A DNA stretch of 64,000 nt from Poecilobothrus nobilitatus (lineage: Eukaryota > Arthropoda > Insecta > Diptera > Dolichopodidae), in assembly GCA_947095535.1 (NCBI GenBank), contig OX352772.1, forward strand, positions 149,001,383 to 149,065,382, given 5' to 3'. The notes below the pieces were generated by a model. The model ran no database searches. It was given only the letters and a program-made list of their open reading frames with translations, and was not told the DNA's origin. Position numbers and translations under genes: made by a program. Positions within the stretch are counted from its first letter, which is position 1. Each line of letters starts with the position of its first letter. Of the stretch, positions 32,701 through 42,419 are shown in pieces.

Positions 32701-32805
32701 AACATAAGCCTTGTAGTCACGGAATTGGTAGCAAAAGGGTGCTAACGCGCTAATTGTACTTTTGTCACGATGGACAGGACCAGCTACGTAAACTAACCAA
32801 CCAAG

Positions 32806-33655
32806 TGACTTTTTCTTTCGAAGCTATTATACAGGTAGCAGTTAAATTAAAAACATTAAGCTTACGTTTATAAAAAAAGGCTCCAGCATTGCCTTTTGGA
32901 AGATTAAATACATTTGGAAGGTCGTAACAAATAATTCAATGCTTTTTATCAATGTTGGATCAATCCAAATCACGTTCGTCCTTTGTTAAATTTTCAGCTT
33001 TGTGTTCGGATTGTTTGAGTATTTCCTCAGGAGTTTGATTTTTATTTTGTTGGAACAAAAAACATTTATTGCACAAGTCCCTCTTAGGTTGGCTGAATGA
33101 AATATTAAACACGTTGTTGAAAATTTTCCGATATATTGAAATTTTAACCGGGTCGGCAGTTTTTCACGATAATACTTATACATTTTTGTTAGCGTTAACC
33201 CAGGCAATAAGTATTTTTTTGCAGAAGAGGATCAACAATAATGAGAATCCATAACTGGAAATCTTTTAAAGTGTTCACGAACTTCCCTTTCTTCGAAGAA
33301 GAGGCTTACCAGTTACATCATCATACAGATTGTTGAAGCTGTAGTAAATTCTTTTTTGGTCTATCGCGAGTGTTTTAACAAAGAATGTTCGGCAAACTCT
33401 TTGAATTTTATTTTCATTTTCAAAATAAAATTAATAAGTGTACGATTTATTTTCAGAAAAAGTTCGCCGATGTTTTACGGGCGCTCTTTTCACAAATTTT
33501 AAATAAAATTGATTTTCGCATTATATGAAAGTAGCCAAAAGTTTTTAAATATTTTACACCGATCATCTTCCATAAAAAGTTTTATACATAAATAAAAGCA
33601 TGTTGGTTTACAGGCAGCTTTCATTTTTTTCGGCGAAAAACGTTTTTCTGTAACA
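32806..33655 (-). other. Unassigned sequence with a weak minus-strand coding remnant
   Basis: Minus-strand segments such as YKYYREKLP, FQYIGKFSTTCLIFHSANLRGTC and, in another frame, NQTPEEILKQSEHKAENLTKDERD look like a decayed gene, but I recognise no family. It does not match the missing 3' part of the Pol-0 capsid gene. Confidence 0.3.
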
Positions 33656-33661
33656 TTTATG
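33656..33661. repeat. Pol-2 target-site duplication, left copy
   Basis: TTTATG, repeated exactly at 49425-49430 just outside the right end. Confidence 0.85.
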
Positions 33662-34560
33662 AGTATGTATATGCCGTTTCAGCGCCAGGAGGAGCTTTTT
33701 TAAAGCTTTTATGCCGTTTTAGCGCCAGGAGGAGCTTTTATTCAACAATTCTCCTAAATGTATGCAATAAAATTGTGATAAGGAAAAAGTTTTATGCTTT
33801 TGAGTATTTTAAATTAAGCTTAGCGGTTAGAATATCAGTTATGTGTAAATTTCAAATTAAAACAGTAATAAGCTTAAGATATTGTGCTTAAATATGAAAC
33901 ATTTTTAAAGTTTGGGTTGGTTTAAATACAAAGTTAAGCTTGATTTAATATTTGCATAAAAATTGAAAAAAAAGTTTTATAAATTAAAAAAAAAAAAAAA
34001 TAAGTTTAAGCTTAAGCTATACCATAAAGCTTATACCATAATAAGCTTAAGCTATTGTGCTGAAATTCCAAAATTAGTTATAAAAAGTTTGGTTTTAAAG
34101 TTTGGTTTATATTCAAAGTTATTATTATCATATAGTTTAAGCTTGATTTAATATTAACTTACCAAAAAAATTTAAATATAAAACTTTTTATATTTAAAAC
34201 AATAATAAGCTTAAGAAGTTAAACTGTAGTGCTGAGTATTAAAACGATAATATGAAAAGTTTTTAAAGTTGGTTTAAATACAAAACTATTATTAGGAAAG
34301 TTTAAGCTTGGTTTAAAATTTACTTGAAATTATTAAAGAAAAGTTTTTTAAATTAATAATAAGCATAAGCTATATAGTGGTATTGAAAAGTTTTCAAAGT
34401 TAATATTATTAAAGTTTAGATTTGAAAAATTAAAAGTTTTTTATGTTTTAAAATTTTAACAAAATTATTATTAAAGTTTAAATTTGATTTTATATTGTTA
34501 ATAATATAAGCTATGAAAAAACGTGATCGAGTTCAAGTTGAAAATAAAAAACTAGTTTTA
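33662..34560. repeat. Pol-2 left terminal inverted repeat
   Basis: Two tandem copies (40-bp period) of ATGCCGTTT(C/T)AGCGCC at the end, then repeated modules of about 100-150 bp containing AAGCTTAAGCTAT, TTTAAAGTTTGGTTTAAA and TTTAAGCTTGATTTAATATT. It pairs with the right end. Confidence 0.85.
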
Positions 34561-34635
34561 TAAAGTTGTTTTATTAATAAATAACAGCATTGCATTTTGT
34601 CTTTTGTTTTTTGTTTTTTGTTTTTTTGTTTTTAA

Positions 34636-35574
34636 TTAAATAATATCTTGTTTATTTATCCACGAATCATGTTTTTTATCAAAGCCAAGCCACCTAACCA
34701 AAACTTGATTTCCTTTTTTTTTTATTATTTTTTCTACAAGATAAACATTAGGAAATTTAACAGATGTAAGTTCAGGTTCATAAAAACTGCCTTTTATTGG
34801 TTTTTGTGTGTAATCAAGTAAATTGAATGTTATTGGATCAGTTCTTTTAATTTTCGCTATTGTATAAATTTCTGTTGACCAATTGGGTTGATAACCTTTT
34901 GTAAATATACCTTTAAATTTACTAATACGAACAAAATCTCCAACTTTATATTTTCCTTTACGAAATACTTTTATTTTATTGTAGACTGTTTTTAATAACA
35001 ATTTCTCATTTTTCTTTGTAACCTTTTTAGGTGGAAGTTTAATTGTGTGATGATATGTTGAATTATATTTTTCTATTAGTGGTGGTAGAATAGACAACCA
35101 TTTATATGTGCCTTGTAAACTAAATTTTTTCCACATCGTATTTTTTAGGGTGCGATTGAAACGTTCTACAATTTAAGCTTTTAGCTCTGAATATGTATGA
35201 TAATGGTTAATTTTATTTTTCCTCATTAGATTTTGAAATTTTTTGTTAAAAAATTCCGTACCTTGATCAGATTGTAAATTTTTTGGTTTTTGACCAGCAC
35301 GCTTAAAAATATTTTTCATTGCGATTAAAACATTATCAGCGCTCTTATTTTTAACTGGTTCGGCATACCCAAATTTTGAAAATGTATCTATGACTGTTAA
35401 TAAATATTTATATCCCTTATTAAATTTGGCATATGGAATCATTTCAACCAAATCAATTTGCCAAGTATCATTTAAACCCTTTTGAATAAATTTTCTTCGA
35501 GTAAATTTTCTTCTAGCTCCTCTATGAATTTCTGACACAACTTGTAACCTCGACATTATTCTTGTACCATTCAA
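34636..35574 (-). pseudogene. Pol-2 integrase with one premature stop
   Basis: Homologous along its length to the Pol-1 integrase. First Asp is in WQIDLVEM and second in QSDQGTEF. One in-frame TAA near 35174 replaces the codon three before the catalytic Glu segment (VERFNR). The rest to the C-terminal chromodomain (VEKIIKKKG, VRWLGFD, SWI) stays open at 34636-35136. No other damage is evident, so loss was recent. Confidence 0.8.
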
Positions 35575-35809
35575 TTAAATTTTTCAAAGTGATTTTATAT
35601 TTATCTATTGTATGACATTCACATGTATCTGGTCCAGAAGTAGAATTATCATATGCCCACGGACAAAGGGCAAAATAAGTACCATAAATTGAAGTGTATT
35701 TATTGACTTCAGAAAAATTTTTGATGTGTTTATATAGATGTAATATTAGTTTCTTATGATCCTCTAATAAGACGGAGGAATAAATATTTAAGAACCCCTC
35801 TACTTCCAT
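35522..35809 (-). CDS. Small integrase-partner ORF (95 aa)
   Basis: Intact homologue of the 98-aa ORF in Pol-1, sharing SIYGTYFALCPWAYDN, GPDTCEC and LIEWYK. It overlaps the integrase frame by about 50 nt. It stays intact although the integrase behind it has a stop. Confidence 0.65.
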   Translation of the reverse strand: MEVEGFLNIYSSVLLEDHKKLILHLYKHIKNFSEVNKYTSIYGTYFALCPWAYDNSTSGPDTCECHTIDKYKITLKNLIEWYKNNVEVTSCVRNS

Positions 35810-35843
35810 AATTCAAAATGACTGTACTAAGAATATGTTCGCT

Positions 35844-35853
35844 GCTTTTATAT
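35844..35853 (-). promoter_or_regulatory. TATA box for the integrase pair
   Basis: ATATAAAAGC on the minus strand, 43 nt upstream of the 95-aa ORF, as in Pol-1. Confidence 0.55.
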
Positions 35854-35904
35854 TATCTCTAAATTGTATTTTAAATTCAGTTTCTTATCAGACACAGACC
35901 AAAA

Positions 35905-36546
35905 ATGATTAATTTTATTCATCCACTTACAATGATGATAGCGGGACCATCTGGATGTGGAAAAACAACATTTGTGAGCAATTTAATTGAAGATATTGAT
36001 AGATTGATTTATCCGAAAATTGAAACAATAAAATGGTGTAACCCAGAAATTTCTGCTATTCCAAAAAATCTAGCTTTTCCTTATATAGACTTTTATACCA
36101 GTATCCCAAAAGAATTTAGTGCTAATGAAAATAAACCTACTTTAATTATTCTAGATGACTTAATGTTAGATTCTGCAAATAAACAGGTATGTGAGCTATT
36201 TACTAAAGGTTCACGTTTTTCATCAGGGAAAATTTTCAAGAACCCTCGAGACAAATCACAGATTTTTCCTCTTGCTAGACAACTATATCCGGAAAATATA
36301 AAAGATCTCTTGAGAGTATATAATGAGTCAACATCAAAACCTCATGGTTATATTGTGTTGGATTTAACGCAAGCGATTAACGATTTATTTCGTATTAGAA
36401 CTAATATTTTTTCCAAGGAATATTGCATATATTTCTGTGATACGAGTGATTTGAATAACAGCAGCTGTGGAAAGTATGAAACGATTGAAGAAAAACCAAC
36501 ATATATTACGTCTACTAGGAAAGTGCAACAACAAGAAATTTCGTAA
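35905..36546 (+). CDS. ATP: Packaging ATPase with in-frame internal deletion
   Basis: 213-aa A32/FtsK-like ATPase with a perfect Walker A (GPSGCGKT) and Walker B (LIILDDL). Compared with Pol-1 it lacks about 24 residues after ELFTKGS, including the SIILLTQN sensor-like strand; the frame is kept. The loss of a core strand suggests it is inactive even though open. The last 71 nt overlap the next gene. Confidence 0.75.
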   Translation: MINFIHPLTMMIAGPSGCGKTTFVSNLIEDIDRLIYPKIETIKWCNPEISAIPKNLAFPYIDFYTSIPKEFSANENKPTLIILDDLMLDSANKQVCELFTKGSRFSSGKIFKNPRDKSQIFPLARQLYPENIKDLLRVYNESTSKPHGYIVLDLTQAINDLFRIRTNIFSKEYCIYFCDTSDLNNSSCGKYETIEEKPTYITSTRKVQQQEIS

Positions 36547-36808
36547 AAATATTCTTAAATATTGTGATGACGATATTATAAAAACTATTACTGAAATTGC
36601 AATCAATATATTAAATGGTAATAATAAAATATCACCAGCACAAAAAGCAAAATTAAAAAAACATAAAAAACAATTAAGATTTCTAGCCTGTTCTAAGAAA
36701 AGTATAAAAGCCAAAAGAAAACAATTAGTTCAACATGGTGGGTTTTTACCAACTTTAATCGGAACTATATTATCTGGTGTAATAGGGAAATTGCTCAGTA
36801 AAACATAA
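36476..36808 (+). CDS. Conserved 110-aa basic Polinton protein
   Basis: Intact, about 85-90% identical to 11258-11590. Same pattern: basic helices, KKHKKQLRFLA, QHGG and a C-terminal hydrophobic helix. The ATG at 36476 is chosen by homology; the frame is open nine nt further upstream but only with a GTG. It starts inside the ATPase gene and ends TAATG. Conservation in a decaying element suggests recent selection. Function unknown. Confidence 0.7.
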   Translation: MKRLKKNQHILRLLGKCNNKKFRKNILKYCDDDIIKTITEIAINILNGNNKISPAQKAKLKKHKKQLRFLACSKKSIKAKRKQLVQHGGFLPTLIGTILSGVIGKLLSKT

Positions 36809-37530
36809 TGCAGCGAATGATTGTTATGTCACCAGAAATATTTTCAAAATTTAGTAAATTGTTTCAGGATGATAAAAACTTGGATTTATTAGATCAAAAA
36901 ATGAAAAAAGTTTTATATGATAAACTAAGTTTTATATGATAACTAAAACCATTGCAAAAATGGTACTTATATCGTCAAAATCTCCTCAAATATGGAATTA
37001 ACAGAAGACACGCAAAAAAATTACCAGAAAAGGCTAATAATCTTACATTTGATACAGGCACTCAAACAAAATTCTTTTCTAAACGAAATGCATATACAGA
37101 AACTGAATTGCCCAAATACAAATCAACATCAGCACAGACTAATTTTGTACCATTAGTTCCTGATGAAGTGTTTGAATATGATCCAAAAAAAGAGCATTCA
37201 GATATGGATATTGATTTAACACATTACGACTTAGATGATGAAAATTCATTTAAAAAATTAGCTCAAACTGAAATGCTGAAAGACGAAAAACTAATACAAA
37301 GACCATCTCTAAGCTCTGATTATCGAATGTTTGAAACACCAAGTGGTGATGTAATTACCGTTGCTGTACCATCTCCTGAAAAACAGAAGACACTAAGATC
37401 AGCCGGTAGTTCAATTTCCTCAACTATACTTTCACAGTTTCCTGAAACAAAAAAACGAAAACTAAAACCTTTACTAAGAAGTCCAAAACTAAGAACTTCA
37501 TCAACACCAGAATGGACAACATATAAATAG
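36808..37530 (+). pseudogene. Acidic Polinton protein, one frame break
   Basis: Starts MQRMIVMSPEIFSK at a TAATG overlap. A small duplication (GTTTTATATGATAA twice, about 36916-36945) shifts the frame to an early stop. The rest, from QKWYLYRQ, is open at 36952-37530 and includes the part deleted in Pol-1, an acidic region (DMDIDLTHYDLDDEN) and a Ser/Lys C-terminus. The final codons contain a TATA box. Nucleotide identity to Pol-1 is very high in the last 300 bp. Confidence 0.65.
37522..37529 (+). promoter_or_regulatory. TATA box of the penton gene
   Basis: TATAAATA overlapping the TAG stop of the preceding gene, 44 nt before the penton ATG. Confidence 0.6.
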
Positions 37531-37565
37531 TGCAACATTTTATGTTTTAGAAGACGTTAACAAAG

Positions 37566-38503
37566 ATGGATAGTCAAGATGATTTCTACGTAACATTGTT
37601 TAGTAATGATAATTTAAAACTGTTTCCAGACAACACTTTAGCTTCATTCGAAAATAAACTGCCTATTCACTTTGATTTAAGAAACCGAAACTGGAAAGTA
37701 GGTCTTTCAGAAATTTATCTGAATGATTTCCTACAAACGGAAAAATTTAACAAAGAGAATTGTGCTCTTATTAATATCGGGGAGTATAATGTTTATGTAA
37801 GAAACATTGAAAAACCTCTTGAAAAAATAAAAGTAACCAAATCTATAGGTTACACATATTCTTCATATGACGATTCGGAATTACATTTAGATGATTAGAA
37901 GTTTAATTTTTTGCCAACACTTATTAAAAATATAACTCCTAATCCAGGATTTACTCGAAACCAGGTTTCTACAGAATTTTTTAATGAAATTTTGACATAT
38001 ATCTCTAATGCAAAAATTATGATGATGTAGTATTTAAAAAAATGTCAGAATCTAATCGAAAGGATTTAATTCGTATATCGCAAACTTCTGATGAAGATAG
38101 TTTCTATATAAAAGTTAATCATAGCTATAACGTAAAAACATTATTAACTGAACTATTTCAACAGAAAAAAAATATAACAAGTTTCAAAACAAAATTACCT
38201 GAACTATTCAAATTAGTTGTTGCTAATAATAAAGACGAATTGAATGGAATGGTGATGATTTATTCAGATATAGTTCAATCATCTGTTTTTGGAAGTAGCA
38301 AAGTGCGTGCATTAAGAGCTATCAATATAGAAAATTGCAGAATACCTACAAATATTGAATTTGAAAATGTCCATTACATACTTACAGAAAAAAATTGTTT
38401 TGAAACTATAGCGATTAAAATTTGCAACCAATACGGTGATGGAATAAATTTTGTTTTCAGTTACTATCCAACAAAAATTGTATTACACTTTATAAAGCAT
38501 TGA
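37566..38503 (+). pseudogene. Pol-2 penton-like minor capsid protein, two breaks
   Basis: Full-length homologue with the DDFYVTLFSNDN start and the C-terminal region lost from Pol-1 (INIENCRIPTNIEF, FSYYPTKIVLHF). A Trp codon has become TAG at 37896-37898 and a base is lost near 38010. The second part is open from 38042. Pentons form the capsid vertices. It is about 93% identical at protein level to Pol-1 where both exist. Confidence 0.8.
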
Positions 38504-38517
38504 TTTCCCGAAGACAA

Positions 38518-38525
38518 TATAAATA
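38518..38525 (+). promoter_or_regulatory. TATA box of the core-like gene
   Basis: TATAAATA 38 nt before the ATG at 38556. Confidence 0.55.
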
Positions 38526-38555
38526 CTACTACTCAAATATGATATCATATCAAAC

Positions 38556-38996
38556 ATGGAAAGAGCTTACGTGAGATATTATTCCTCTCAAGTAGGTGGA
38601 GGAATCAACGATATAGGACCTTTATTACAATTTTATCCAGCTATTCAAAGAGGTCGTGGTTTTGGAAATATATTCGGAAGTTTAATTCGTTACTTAAAGC
38701 CAGTTTTTACATCAGGTTGGGACTTAATTAAAACAGAGGCTGTGAACACAAGTAAAAATATTTTAAGTGATATAGCATCTGGTGCAAACATAAAAGAAGC
38801 TGTAATTGATCAAAGTAAAGGTGGCGTGAAAAATCTACGAAAATCCGTAGTTAATCAACTGCATTCAATGTATGGTGGAAGACGAAAAGCCATAAAAAGA
38901 CGAAGCGGTATAAAAAGACGAGCAGTTTCTAAAAAGACACATTTAAAGTCGAAGCGACGAAAAAAGCAAATTAAAACCTCTGATATATTCAATTAA
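38556..38996 (+). CDS. Virion-core-like basic protein (adenovirus pX-like)
   Basis: Intact 146-aa protein. N-terminus has GGGINDIGPLL and QRGRGFG followed by an amphipathic helix (LIRYLKPVFTSG) and SDIASGAN. The last 35 residues are highly basic (KRRSGIKRRAVSKK, then KSKRRKKQ). SMYGG-R before the basic tail fits the adenain cleavage consensus (M/I/L)xGG-x. Small basic proteins of this shape condense DNA or modify membranes in adenovirus-like virions; the role here is inferred. The stop is two nt before the capsid gene. Confidence 0.65.
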   Translation: MERAYVRYYSSQVGGGINDIGPLLQFYPAIQRGRGFGNIFGSLIRYLKPVFTSGWDLIKTEAVNTSKNILSDIASGANIKEAVIDQSKGGVKNLRKSVVNQLHSMYGGRRKAIKRRSGIKRRAVSKKTHLKSKRRKKQIKTSDIFN

Positions 38997-38998
38997 AT

Positions 38999-40312
38999 AT
39001 GGAATGCATGAAATCCGTACTTGATCTTTTTGCATCATTACCAGTACAAACAAGTATATTGCGTTCAGAAGAGGTAGCATACAATCCTTTAGCTTCTTTA
39101 GAGGCATCACCGTCAACTATTGAATTTGTTTCGCTTGGAAATGGAGATACATATCGAGATTTATCGTCAACCTACATCAAATTTAAAGTTCAAATATTAA
39201 AAAAAGATGGATCAGCTTGGAGTGCAAATGATAAAGTAGGAACCGGAACTGATGTAAGAGCAGCCCCGCAGCCCAGTATTGCAAATAATTTATTACACTC
39301 TTTAATTAAACAATGTAATGTAACTCTAAATGGAAAAAACATCACTCCTTCAGACTCCTTATACCATTATAAAGCAAACTTAACTACTTTACTAAATTAT
39401 GGTACAGATTCCAGTCAAACACATTTGGAAGCATCTGGTTGGGAATTGGATAAACCAAATGTAAATGATTTTAGCAATTCTGGTTCTAAATCAAGACAAA
39501 AATTGTACAATAATTCTACAATAGTAGAATTAATGGGAAAATTGCATGTAGATTTCTTCAACACTTCCAAATTACTTTTAAATAACGTTGACATTCGAAT
39601 TGCTCTGGCATTAGAAAAACAAGATTTTTTTATTTTCTTTAACGATAACGATGAAAGTTATTTAAAAATTCTCGAAGCTACATTATACATGAAACATTTA
39701 ACAATTAATCCTAGAATATTAATAGCACATAATACTGTTTTGGAAAAGGCTAATGCAAAATATTTTTATGTTAGAAGTGAAATCAAAACATTTACAATTC
39801 CAGCTAACAAATCCAACATATCATTGGATAATATATTTATAGGGCAAATACCAAAAGCTCTTGTATTTTGTATGGTTAATAATGAAAATTTTAATGGTAA
39901 AAGATCAAAAAATCCATACCATTTCGATCATGAAAATCTCACACAATTTCAATTGTATGTGAATGGAGTGCCTACACCAAACTCTGCAATTGAAACAAGT
40001 TTTACATCGAATAATAATTGCAATTCTCGTGCATATTTAACATTATTTAGCGGAACAGGTATACATCATTCTGATAGAGGACATCAAATTTCAAAAGAAC
40101 TATTTGCAAAAGGTTATACAATACTAGCTTTTGATTTATCCCCAGACGGCTCTGGAACTGATACATGCCAGAGTTTATTAAACCAGGGAGTTGTAAAGAT
40201 TGAAGCAAGACTCAGTTCTCTATTAACTTCAACATTAACATGCATTGTGTTTGCGGAATTCGACGCCAGTATCGAAATTGATAAAAATCGTAACGTATAC
40301 GTAAACATATAA
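38999..40312 (+). CDS. MCP: Polinton major capsid protein (double jelly-roll)
   Basis: Intact 437-aa protein of the F54H12.2-like family, recognised as the Polinton hexon-type capsid protein. Typical features: ILRSEEVAYNPLASL near the start, GDTYRDLSSTYIKF, NNLLHSLIKQCNVTLNG, LLNYGTD, LLLNNVDIRIAL, FTIPANKSN and GQIPKALVFCMV. It closes with an SLLTSTLTCIVFAEFDASIEID block. Trimers of such proteins tile icosahedral capsids. It overlaps a TATA box at its stop codon. Remarkably undamaged compared with its neighbours. Confidence 0.85.
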   Translation: MECMKSVLDLFASLPVQTSILRSEEVAYNPLASLEASPSTIEFVSLGNGDTYRDLSSTYIKFKVQILKKDGSAWSANDKVGTGTDVRAAPQPSIANNLLHSLIKQCNVTLNGKNITPSDSLYHYKANLTTLLNYGTDSSQTHLEASGWELDKPNVNDFSNSGSKSRQKLYNNSTIVELMGKLHVDFFNTSKLLLNNVDIRIALALEKQDFFIFFNDNDESYLKILEATLYMKHLTINPRILIAHNTVLEKANAKYFYVRSEIKTFTIPANKSNISLDNIFIGQIPKALVFCMVNNENFNGKRSKNPYHFDHENLTQFQLYVNGVPTPNSAIETSFTSNNNCNSRAYLTLFSGTGIHHSDRGHQISKELFAKGYTILAFDLSPDGSGTDTCQSLLNQGVVKIEARLSSLLTSTLTCIVFAEFDASIEIDKNRNVYVNI

Positions 40313-40315
40313 AAG
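40308..40315 (+). promoter_or_regulatory. TATA box overlapping the capsid gene stop
   Basis: TATAAAAG includes the TAA stop of the capsid gene and lies 41 nt before the ATG at 40349. Confidence 0.6.
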
Positions 40316-40348
40316 GCAGTTTAGTGAACCATTTTTAATCACTTGAAA

Positions 40349-40714
40349 ATGACGTGCGCTCTAGTAGATTTATCGTTCTGTACGGACGACAGCAATACAA
40401 TATTTGTTAAAAACCTTGCTGTGGTTGGAATAAAAGAAAAATGTAAAACTATTGTAAAAGAATTAAAGTATAAATTCCCAACCAGAGACTTAAAAAGAAC
40501 AGACCTCAAGAATTATTCTTTTGGACATATGGACAATGAAAAAACAACTAATCAAATAATAAATTTGCTTGAAAAATTCGATATAGTGTTAACAAATGGA
40601 AAACTTAAAGCTGAATTTTTAACAGCATACATAAGTGGAAATACTCGACTAATTGATATTTCTCATTTGCAAAAGAATGAACACACTTCAGATAACGAAA
40701 GTTCTGAAATGTAA
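40349..40714 (+). CDS. Unknown Polinton protein between capsid and protease
   Basis: 121-aa intact protein. The ATG at 40349 is preferred to the TTG at 40343 because it lies 41 nt from a TATA box. It begins with a strand-like CALVDLSF and later has KFDIVLTNGKLKAEFLTAYI followed by RLIDISHL. This pattern resembles FDVVYVKGPKKKQVL and VINL in the leftward gene at 41815-42299, so the two may be diverged paralogues. Such families look RNase-H-like in outline, but no catalytic residues can be assigned. Overlaps the protease start. Confidence 0.5.
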   Translation: MTCALVDLSFCTDDSNTIFVKNLAVVGIKEKCKTIVKELKYKFPTRDLKRTDLKNYSFGHMDNEKTTNQIINLLEKFDIVLTNGKLKAEFLTAYISGNTRLIDISHLQKNEHTSDNESSEM

Positions 40715-41149
40715 TAGTGCAACACGTAAATTATTTAAAGGACTTTTTGCGCTTGATCTAATACCACAAAAGATTTCTAAACCAGGTATTTTAGTAATAA
40801 ACACTGACACTTCTGCTAAAAAAGGAACACATTGGTTAGCAATTTTTGTGCCAGTTCAAGGTTGTGCAGAATATTTTGATTCATTTGGAAATCCACCATT
40901 CCACAATGAGATTGTGAAATTTCTACAAAATCAATCAAAATGTTTTGTTTTCAACAATAAGCGTTTACAAAGTGATCTTACATCAGTCTCTGGACAATAT
41001 TGTTGTGTATATTTATGAATGCGATGTAACTGCAAAAGTATGAAAAATTTTATTAATTTATTCAACACAATGTCGTCCGCCGCCCCACCCAAAAACGATA
41101 AAAAAATACAATTAATGTTTCGGAAAATTTTCAAAAAATGTGTACGATA
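40677..41149 (+). pseudogene. PRO: Adenain-like cysteine protease with one premature stop
   Basis: Maturation protease of the adenovirus type. Catalytic residues are all visible: His in GTHWLAIF, Asp in EYFDSFG, and Gln and Cys in the QSDLTSVSGQYCC segment. Start at ATG 40677 (MNTLQITKVLK), inside the end of the previous gene. A TGA at 41016-41018 falls just after the catalytic Cys; the same frame then continues about 43 codons to a TAA with a protease-like KNFINLF tail. A single nonsense change seems to have cut the last helix. Confidence 0.75.
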
Positions 41150-41154
41150 AAAGC

Positions 41155-41162
41155 TATAAATA
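41155..41162 (+). promoter_or_regulatory. TATA box of the 41204 gene
   Basis: TATAAATA 49 nt before ATG 41204; a second TATAAAAC is at 41177-41184. Confidence 0.5.
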
Positions 41163-41203
41163 CAAAACTTTCAAGCTATAAAACTAAACATAGTTTAAAA
41201 AAC

Positions 41204-41818
41204 ATGGAGCCAACATCAAATGCTGAAGTATTTGTCGAAAAACAAATAAACAACGACAACAACAACGATAACGACGAACAACAACAAAAAAATCTTTTAT
41301 TAAGCTATATTTACTATTTGGATAAAAAACAAACAAAAAAAATACAAATTGGATTTAATGTTGAAAATTTAGCTGCAACAATAATTTTCCAACGTCATCG
41401 CAAAGTCATTAGCGAGATGAATTATTTGCAGTGGCATGCTTTTTATGTAGATTTTACAACAAACATTCAACCTAAATTAAATTCAAATAAATTTCCACTC
41501 AAATTCAATCATACAGAGCAAACTAAAAAACTAACATTGGAACTAGATGAGTATACCCGTTTTTGCCTTATGTTGGACTTTATACAAGCAGTGATGTAAT
41601 ATAACAATGAAGCTGAATTAAATGTACGGGAATATGTATTCAAGTATTTCGACAGATGTATTGAAAGGAATAAACTGAAATTGGAACAAGAAGATTTTTA
41701 CATTCCTATGAATTTACGTATAGCTCAGTGCAATTATTCTAGACTATTTTATGAAATACCATTGTTTATGTCTGAAAAAATATATTCTTCAACAATAAAT
41801 AAAACAAATATTTTTTAA
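41204..41818 (+). pseudogene. Unknown Polinton accessory protein with one stop
   Basis: Start at 41204 (MEPTSNAEVF) is chosen because the TATA box lies upstream of it. An Asn/Asp/Gln-rich stretch follows, then a conserved-looking block (LQWHAFYVDFTTNIQ, LTLELDEYTRFCLMLDFIQ). TAA at 41597-41599 interrupts; the same frame stays open to a stop at 41818 with NVREYVFKYFDRCIERNK and SRLFYEIPLF. No family recognised. Its end touches the leftward gene. Confidence 0.5.
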
Positions 41819-42299
41819 AGCCAATTATTATTATTATTATCTTTTATTAAATACATGTACAAGTTTATACAATTTTTTACAGCACATCTTTGCAACAAAT
41901 TTTCTGTATTATGATGGTGAGGGCAAATGGTGATGTAATTCCTTAGTTTTTGTAGAGATGGAATTTTGTTATCTAAATTAATAACTTTTACTGAATTTGA
42001 AATAAAAGTGTCTAAAACTTGCTTTTTTTTAGGACCTTTTACATAAACAACATCAAATAATGTTGTTAGATGTTCCTCAAAGACATTTTTAACTTTTAAA
42101 TACTCTATAAAGCCATCATTCCAATCCAAGTTATTAATGTTCTTTTCGTTGTACCCATTTTGCCATTTAACATCACTATTTAACTCTTCAAATGAATACG
42201 GTGCTTTAAACATAAATAACACTGGTATTAGAGAACCATCAGCTATCAAAGAAAATTCTTTCAAAAAATATTGCTGTTGTTGTTGCTGCTGCTATTCAT
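41815..42299 (-). pseudogene. Conserved leftward Polinton gene, frameshifted
   Basis: Homologue of the fragment at 2950. Conserved points: LDWNDGFIEYL, FDVVYVKGPKKK, IPSLQKL, CPHHH, and CAVKNCINLYMYL at the end. The family is widespread in Polintons and related insect viruses with no proven function. The ATG at 42299 starts a Ser/Asn-rich leader that must shift frame in a T-run near 42265 to join the main frame. A TATAAATA (minus strand, 42345-42352) lies 53 nt upstream of this ATG. Confidence 0.5.
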
Positions 42300-42419
42300 T
42301 TTGTTCTTTATTATAATAAAAAAAAAACTAATAACCTAGCCTTTTATTTATAACTCTGATTTCATAAACAAAAGTGAGGATACCTACCTATACTAAAGAG
42401 CAGTAAATTTTTAAAGCCA

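Larger units (their letters stand above)
30435..32805 (+). mobile_element. LOA-type LINE, 3' half
   Basis: Starts at a conserved LINE position (EEKVAWAIDNF) with no upstream linker, and runs through RT, RNase H and a CCHC-like end. It is the complement of the 5' half at 5835-8140. The simplest reading is one element split by the nested CR1-like LINE, Pol-1 and microsatellite. Confidence 0.65.

Noticed and set aside
32806..33655. The missing 3' part of the Pol-0 capsid gene after the LOA LINE
   Set aside because: None of the capsid C-terminal motifs appear here on either strand.
34500..34630. Possible tRNA or small RNA near the integrase end
   Set aside because: No cloverleaf could be drawn; it is T-rich spacer.
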